A stretch of 64,000 bases of DNA from Motacilla alba alba (Eukaryota > Chordata > Aves > Passeriformes > Motacillidae), in the NCBI RefSeq assembly GCF_015832195.1, contig NC_052018.1:34376115-34440114 (forward strand). Reading direction: 5' to 3'. Of the stretch, positions 59,601-64,000 are shown piece after piece; the first letter of the stretch is position 1, and every line of letters starts with the position of its first letter. The translations under genes and the position numbers were made by a program. The notes beneath the pieces are model-generated. The model did no database searches. It saw only the letters and a program-made list of their open reading frames with translations, and was not told where the DNA came from.

Positions 59601-62600
59601 ATCGTGTCGAATTCCCATTGGCATACGCTGTTTGTACCACTGCCATCTGGAAGTTCTGTTTCACCTGAGCAAACCAATAAACCAAGTTTTACTGTCCAAA
59701 CAAAATGCATAAATGGAAAGATAATCAGAGCTTTTAAATGTACAATTAAAACTCCTGGGTACTAGAGGGAGGCACCAGCTCACTGAGAACTTCTGTAGCT
59801 TTAAAACAACATGGATTCTGTTCAAGTATGGATTCTGTTCAAGTATTTGTACATCCCATATTGACTTTTCTTGGGTCTGGCTGAAGCAGCTCTTCAAGCT
59901 TAGACTTTCCAAACCCTTTTGGCCACAGCAGTGAGGTACAGGACCAATCTCCTTTTAAAGTTGGTTCACTTTAGGTAGATGTAGAGAGACCACATACCAA
60001 GCAACACAGCTTCCTTAGACTACTTTATACTTTACAAATTAAAATGCCAGCATTCATTTCACATGTTAGAGTTACCTTGGCAAGAAGTTCTTTTAGGAAG
60101 ATACTAATTAAAGTTGCTATTTTATCTCCATCAATCAGGTGAAAATGGCCAGCCGTGTCTTTATAATAATAAACAATTCTATCTGCATCACCATCAAATG
60201 AGCAGCATCTCTCATTGGGCTTCATGTCCAGCCCTAGTGCACAGAGTTACAAATGCAAGTTAAAGATGGGAAAAGAAACAAAACCAGGTAATTTATTTCA
60301 GTGAATGATTAGGAAAACACATTTTCTTTTCAGAGCACAGGTCTGCATACAAATGACTCTACTCAGCCACAGTTAAAGCCAGGACTCATACAGGAGGCAC
60401 AAGCATCCATCCCCAGCAGGCCCTGCCACTGTGCTGCTCCCAGCACTGCATTTCTCCAGTACACAACCAGGGTGGGAAGGGGAAGCAACACCATCTCTTG
60501 GTGCTCAGATTTGGCCAGTGGCTGCAGTGAGAGGGCAGTTGTCCAATGGAGAACTCAGTTTAGCCTCACATAATCTCATATACAAACCAGCCTGCTCTCC
60601 CAGCTCAGGGCTTCTCTTTTATACAATTCTCAGAAAACTGACTGAAATCTTTTCCTCGCTGGTTTATGTCAATGAGTCAGCCTGCTGGCACCGAGCTGTT
60701 AATTAACCCAGCCCTTCTGCAGGAACCCGGAAAAGTGTGTCTTCATAATACAAAGGGGAGTAAAATAAATAACACTAAGCCAGTCCTGACTGATCTTTGG
60801 ACTCTGCCAGCTTAACATTCAGAAGAGACTGCCAAACATATTTCAGCCAGTCAGAGAGATGCTGTGCTCCTCCAAGCAGTTCAGACTAACACAGAGATGT
60901 GCCAAACCTGGCCAGGCTATTCCCTCTTTCCATTGCACAAGGAGAACCATTCATGCAATCACTTAGTAAGAAACAGGGAGCTCCACTTATCCAAGGATGT
61001 GAACCCTTGCCAGATCCTGCAGAGGAGGTAAAGCAACATAAAATTACTGACTACTTACCTCCAGGTGGCTTCTGGTGAACTTTCACAAAATCTGCACCAC
61101 ATAAGTGATTGAGTTTCTCCTTGGTTCCATCATTATATATGTGAATTAGCACCTCTTGTGGAAAGTAGGGCTTCATTTCTGATAGTTTCAGGGCTCCTAC
61201 TCCATTGGCACAGTCAATCTTCAGGTGCCTCTGAAACTCTCCGGAGCAGTGAGACTTAGTGCAAGGGAAGAAGGGGCAAAGTGAACTGTTACCCTAGAGA
61301 AACTACGCCTAGAGCATGCTGAATTAGAAACTTCAGGCCCAAACAGGCTAACAAACGGAAGAGATTAATTTTGTACATTTGCACGAAGCAGACAACACCT
61401 ACTATTCACCTGTTTTATCAGTTCCATAAAAGCTTTGGACAGTTTTTCATAATAGCCTTCCAGTGTTGCTTTCCCATACTGCCCTTGGGTGTTTTGACAG
61501 CAGACCATGTAGTGGAGCTGAGGTGTCGTCACCAGACCATAATCTTGTGTGAAATAAAAGGAATAATATTCAGAATAGAACTGCAAATTAATTGTTGCTT
61601 GAAAGTTTTACGGTAAACAGACAAACGCAGTGCAGGAAACACCTATGGAATTTTTCAAGCTGTCTTATGAAAACATAACCCTCCCCTGCCCTGCCTTGCA
61701 TTAAAGCCTTACAACCACCTTGAAATAAAACTGTTACAAGCAAGGATGGGAATGTGTCTGGGCTGTTGCTTTAGGGCTGCATAAAGGAGTCACATTTACA
61801 TAAAAATACTTGAAATGAGATCAGAATTGCAGAAGTGTAACCTACCATGGTACTGACCACCTAGAACCTGGATACCATCTATAACTGACTGGGACAGCTT
61901 CTTGCTGCTTGGCCTAGAAAACAACAAGGACATCTGATAACCCTGGCAAAGGCATTTATCCATGGACTCTATGGGAAGGAAGCATGTGTGGAAGACTCTA
62001 CAAGCTTCCTGCCACAAGATTTAGACTCACTGTGAAGAAATGCAAACCTTTCTCTGCTGTAGCCAGTTCCCAATAAAGTTTGAAAGCCAACACCCCCAGG
62101 GACTGCAAACACATGTAAAGTGCTGGACACAGGTGGACACCACACAGTACCCACACAATTCCCCTGAAGACAGCACTGGTACTTCCATAAGAGCAGGATA
62201 TATCTACAGCCTTTTGTCATTACCTGGTGTCTCTACCAATAAAAACCGAGGCATCTTTGTGCAGGTTCACTGCTGCTTTTTGGCAGATCTCAGTTATCAC
62301 CTTCTCCAATTCTTGCTCCTCTGCATTTGCTAGTTGGGTGGCATACTCTTCCCAGGAAGGGTGCAGCATTTCTCCAAGAGGATCAACCAGCTTTACACCA
62401 TTGTCTTCCTAAGTAGAAAAACAATAGAACAAATAATAGTAAGTCAAAACGTGGGGAACTAAAAAAACCTCTTTGAAGACAACACATTCAGCTTCTTTAA
62501 AAGTGGAGAACTTCTGGGATGCAATAGCTTAGCTGTTCATTTAAGCCTCCAACAAGCCCCCAGAGAAGCACTACAGCAAGCATATTGAGTGACTAACTCT

Positions 62601-63294
62601 TTCTCACTTATAATTTTGGTGTGAAATTCATTCAGCATAAAAATTACATAAGAAGAGATTCTAATAACCTTCAATGCTCCACAGCAGCAAAAGTCTAAAT
62701 GCCTGATTTGTAATTGCTGCATTTGTGTGTTTATTTTTAAATCTTAAAGATTTTACTCAAAGGTTCTTCTCTTCTCAATGTTACTCCTAGCTTCCCAACA
62801 ATAGAAAGTTACATTGCAACATGAAATGTTTCCTGTGTTACACCATTTCCACACGAGAAAAAATCCCGCTTCTGTGAGGGGAAAAATAACTTCAGCTAGA
62901 CCAGAGGTCGTATTTACAGGGAGCAGGTTGAATGCTTTAAGCAGGTCCAAACGTCTTCAGGATCTGGTCTCTCAGTGCTATGACGAGCTTTGATTCCAAC
63001 AAACTGATCACATCTTTCCACCCTTCTACCAGGGCACTTCACATCATTCCACCGAACTGGTGGCCAGTTTGAGGAGAGGGCAGTCCTTACTTCGGGGTTG
63101 TGAGACGCTGTAACCATGATGCCAATGGTCGCTGTCACGGCTTTGGACCTGAGGACGGCCAGGAGGCCCATGCGGAACACGACGTGATCCAGCTGCTCGG
63201 CCTGGGTGCGGAAGCCAGCGGTGCCGTACTGCAGGGTCAGCCCGGCCGGCTTGGCGTGCAGGGCCGAGTACTTCCTGAGGGCTTCGGAATCCAT
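56527..63294 (-). CDS. PGM3: PGM3, phosphoacetylglucosamine mutase, 12 coding exons, whole-gene span
   Basis: PGM3 (EC 5.4.2.3) interconverts GlcNAc-6-phosphate and GlcNAc-1-phosphate in the cytosolic hexosamine route to UDP-GlcNAc. Twelve exons join in phase to 1,620 nt, 539 residues plus stop; the human protein has 542. Motifs seen, with predicted positions: catalytic phosphoserine loop TASHNP (Ser64), Mg-binding DGDADR (Asp276, 278, 280), sugar-specificity loop EANGHGT (367-373), phosphate-binding RPSGTED (494-500). No signal peptide or membrane segment. Start at 63294 is chosen by the family N-terminus ([16 protein letters not shown]); the frame stays open upstream in genomic DNA, but an acceptor lies just before it. 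All introns are GT-AG. The promoter is a CpG island; DOP1A lies tail to tail. Confidence 0.96.
56614..57216 (-). other. PGM3 last intron, nothing recognised
   Basis: 603 bp, GT donor at 57216-57215 and AG at 56615-56614. A plus-strand AATAAA at 57044-57049 could serve a long DOP1A transcript, but no evidence favours that. Confidence 0.7.
57217..57390 (-). CDS. PGM3: PGM3 coding exon 11
   Basis: Residues 454-511 ([15 protein letters not shown]... to IYAEADTQ), containing the phosphate loop RPSGTED. Donor CAG|GTCAGA; reading past it gives a false C-terminus VRA at 57205. Confidence 0.95.
57391..58148 (-). other. PGM3 intron 10, nothing recognised
   Basis: 758 bp with no repeat family, exon or RNA gene that I can identify. 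Confidence 0.6.
58149..58271 (-). CDS. PGM3: PGM3 coding exon 10
   Basis: Residues 413-453 ([20 protein letters not shown]... to RLLKVQ). Acceptor CTGTTGGCAG, donor CAG|GTGAGT. Confidence 0.95.
58428..58544 (-). CDS. PGM3: PGM3 coding exon 9
   Basis: Residues 374-412 ([20 protein letters not shown]... to VIDLINQ). Acceptor TTTTTCTTCTAG, donor CAG|GTAAGA. Confidence 0.94.
58849..58947 (-). CDS. PGM3: PGM3 coding exon 8
   Basis: Residues 341-373 ([20 protein letters not shown]... to EANGHGT). It carries the sugar-specificity loop. Acceptor GGCTGCAG, donor ACA|GTAAGT. Confidence 0.95.
58948..59580 (-). other. PGM3 intron 7, nothing recognised
   Basis: 633 bp, AT-rich in the middle; no repeat or exon recognised. 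Confidence 0.6.
59581..59655 (-). CDS. PGM3: PGM3 coding exon 7
   Basis: Residues 316-340 ([20 protein letters not shown]... to ETLK). Acceptor GGTGAAACAG, donor AAG|GTATTC, 25 whole codons. QTAYANG is a conserved family block. Confidence 0.93.
59811..59844. repeat. 17-bp tandem duplication
   Basis: ATGGATTCTGTTCAAGT occurs twice in direct succession (59811-59827, 59828-59844) inside PGM3 intron 6. Confidence 0.95.
60076..60233 (-). CDS. PGM3: PGM3 coding exon 6
   Basis: Residues 263-315 ([20 protein letters not shown]... to KELLAK). It holds the metal-binding DGDADR. Acceptor TGTGCACTAG, donor AAG|GTAACT. Confidence 0.95.
60234..61058 (-). other. PGM3 intron 5, nothing recognised
   Basis: 825 bp, moderately GC-rich; no CR1 match or other exon seen. 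Confidence 0.6.
61059..61254 (-). CDS. PGM3: PGM3 coding exon 5
   Basis: Residues 198-263 ([20 protein letters not shown]... to VHQKPPG). Acceptor TTGCACTAAG, donor G|GTAAGT. DCANG is a conserved block. Confidence 0.93.
61410..61543 (-). CDS. PGM3: PGM3 coding exon 4
   Basis: Residues 153-197 ([20 protein letters not shown]... to MELIKQ). Acceptor TTTCACACAAG, donor CAG|GTGAAT. Confidence 0.95.
61846..61913 (-). CDS. PGM3: PGM3 coding exon 3
   Basis: Residues 130-153 ([20 protein letters not shown]...). Acceptor GTTTTCTAG, donor CATG|GTAGGT. Confidence 0.94.
61914..62223 (-). other. PGM3 intron 2, nothing recognised
   Basis: 310 bp; the open frames here have no family resemblance. Confidence 0.6.
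62224..62408 (-). CDS. PGM3: PGM3 coding exon 2
   Basis: Residues 69-130 ([20 protein letters not shown]... to [11 protein letters not shown]). Acceptor TTCTACTTAG, donor AG|GTAATG. GRDTR is the conserved substrate-phosphate block. Confidence 0.95.
62409..63090 (-). other. PGM3 intron 1 (between coding exons), nothing recognised
   Basis: 682 bp. It is less GC-rich than the adjoining CpG island. No repeat recognised. Confidence 0.6.
63091..63294 (-). CDS. PGM3: PGM3 first coding exon
   Basis: Residues 1-68, [18 protein letters not shown] to VTASHNPE, with the active-site Ser64. Donor GAA|GTAAGG. The acceptor is CTTGCCTAG at 63298-63297, two bases upstream of the start codon (an alternative AG directly abuts the ATG). 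Context GAGATGG has a purine at -3 and G at +4. Confidence 0.94.
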
Positions 63295-63584
63295 CTCTAG
63301 GCAAGGAAGCCACACGGATGGAAGTGAGAGGAGCCAGTCGCCGCGAGCAGTCTCACGGTCTGCAGGCTGCGGCTGCCCTAAAGCGCTGCCATCAATCCCC
63401 CGGCGGGGCGCAGCGGGCAGCAGCACCGGGGAAGGAGTCTCTACAGTGCCCGGAGAGCACCGGATAAACAGCGGGATCAGACACAAGCAGATCACGCAGG
63501 GACGAGGCGAGGAGAGCCGGATTCCCGGTCGGCTGGATCCAGGGATCCGAACAAGTTCCCGCAGCGGAGCTTCCCGTTTCTCAC
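63295..63584 (-). other. PGM3 5' intron in CpG island
   Basis: GC-rich. Donor CACG|GTGAGA (GT at 63584-63583), acceptor at 63298-63297. It is open in the PGM3 frame over its 3' part, so intron retention would extend the N-terminus; I treat this as chance openness in GC-rich DNA. Confidence 0.55.
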
Positions 63585-63640
63585 CGTGACATCAGAGCGC
63601 TCGGCCGCGGCTCCATACCCTGACTGCCGAGCGCAAAAGC
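63585..63640 (-). promoter_or_regulatory. PGM3: PGM3 non-coding first exon (3' part) with upstream ATGs
   Basis: The exon end is set by the donor at 63584. The transcription start is unknown. ATGs at 63616 and 63592 are in one frame ([10 protein letters not shown]) and would read into the coding exon out of frame. Whether they are in the mRNA depends on the start site. Confidence 0.5.
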
Positions 63641-63831
63641 AGCGTGCCCTGCCTCGCCGAGCGCTTGCAGGGCAGCCCCAGCGGCGCCCCCGCGATGCTG
63701 CCCCGGGCGGCGGCTCCGTGCGCACCGGCACACGGACACCAGGCCGGGCGGGCGGGGCCGGCCGGACACGCGCCCTCCTACACGGCTGCTTCCCTCGGGA
63801 CCCCCGGCGGTGGCGCGCGGACGCACAGGCT

Positions 63832-63869
63832 GGGACGGGACGGGATGGGACAGGAGGGGACGGGATGGG
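63832..63869 (+). repeat. G-rich pentamer repeat, G-quadruplex motif
   Basis: GGGAC/GGGAT units (GGGACGGGACGGGATGGGA then AGGGGACGGGATGGG) give at least six runs of three or more G separated by short linkers. Confidence 0.85.
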
Positions 63870-64000
63870 TGGAGCGCGATCCCGCCGGAGCCGCCGCCGC
63901 GCCCCTCACGGAGCCGGCGCGGCCCCGCCCACTCGCTGTGGGACCGACCAATGCCCGGTGAGTGGGCGGGGCAGCGCCCGCCGCGTGGCACTCGGGCCAC

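Larger units (their letters stand above)
63100..64000. promoter_or_regulatory. CpG island, probable bidirectional promoter of PGM3 and a rightward neighbour
   Basis: Dense CpG and GC boxes: GGGCGGGCGGGGCC (63745-63758), GCCCCGCCC (63922-63930) and GGGCGGGG (63964-63971), with CCAAT at 63948-63952. No TATA box. In other vertebrates RWDD2A starts head to head with PGM3 here; none of its coding sequence is inside the window. Confidence 0.75.

Noticed and set aside
62914..63495. 193-codon frame containing the PGM3 N-terminus
   Set aside because: Its first 66 codons lie in the 5' intron and its last ones run past the donor at 63090. Only 63091-63294 is exon.
63581..64000. Long minus-strand open frame to the right edge, possible PGM3 N-terminal extension
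   Set aside because: Arg/Pro/Gly-rich translation of a CpG island; the PGM3 start is fixed by family similarity and a splice acceptor two bases upstream.
1..64000. CRISPR array, prophage, operon, or other bacterial-type system
   Set aside because: No spaced direct repeats, no compact gene runs, and both genes are split vertebrate genes with CR1 repeats in their introns.

Overview
The window is vertebrate genomic DNA, almost certainly from a bird: AT-rich introns, GT-AG split genes, and interspersed repeats that are nearly all CR1 LINE fragments with the typical (ATTCTATG)n 3' end. CR1 also occurs in crocodilians and turtles, so 'bird' rests mainly on the compact introns and the high similarity of the encoded proteins to the vertebrate families. 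It holds two convergent genes. Part of a third may lie just beyond the right edge. There is no prokaryotic content, no CRISPR array, no tRNA or rRNA that I can see, and no sign of an unknown gene system. The unusual points are in splicing, upstream ORFs, gene ends and the promoter.

Positions 1-6585 are the 5' flank or first intron of DOP1A, with a small CR1 relic. From 6586 to about 55600 the plus strand carries DOP1A (DOPEY1), which I could assemble as 37 coding exons giving an intact 2,472-residue frame (2,462 without a 30-nt microexon). DOP1A is a very large Golgi/endosome trafficking adaptor that works with MON2. Its introns contain CR1 copies in both orientations, one GC-AG intron, a microexon, and two unannotated-looking candidate exons in the long last intron.

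From about 55640 to the right edge the minus strand carries PGM3 (phosphoacetylglucosamine mutase), 12 coding exons giving 539 residues with all active-site motifs present, plus a non-coding first exon in a CpG island (about 63100-64000). PGM3 makes GlcNAc-1-phosphate for UDP-GlcNAc synthesis. The DOP1A and PGM3 3' ends meet tail to tail, with candidate poly(A) signals only about 80 bp apart. In other vertebrates RWDD2A starts head to head with PGM3. The window ends inside the GC-rich region that would be their shared promoter, where two opposed GC boxes form a perfect inverted repeat around a CCAAT box.

The two genes are neighbours by conserved vertebrate synteny. I see no functional pathway joining them.
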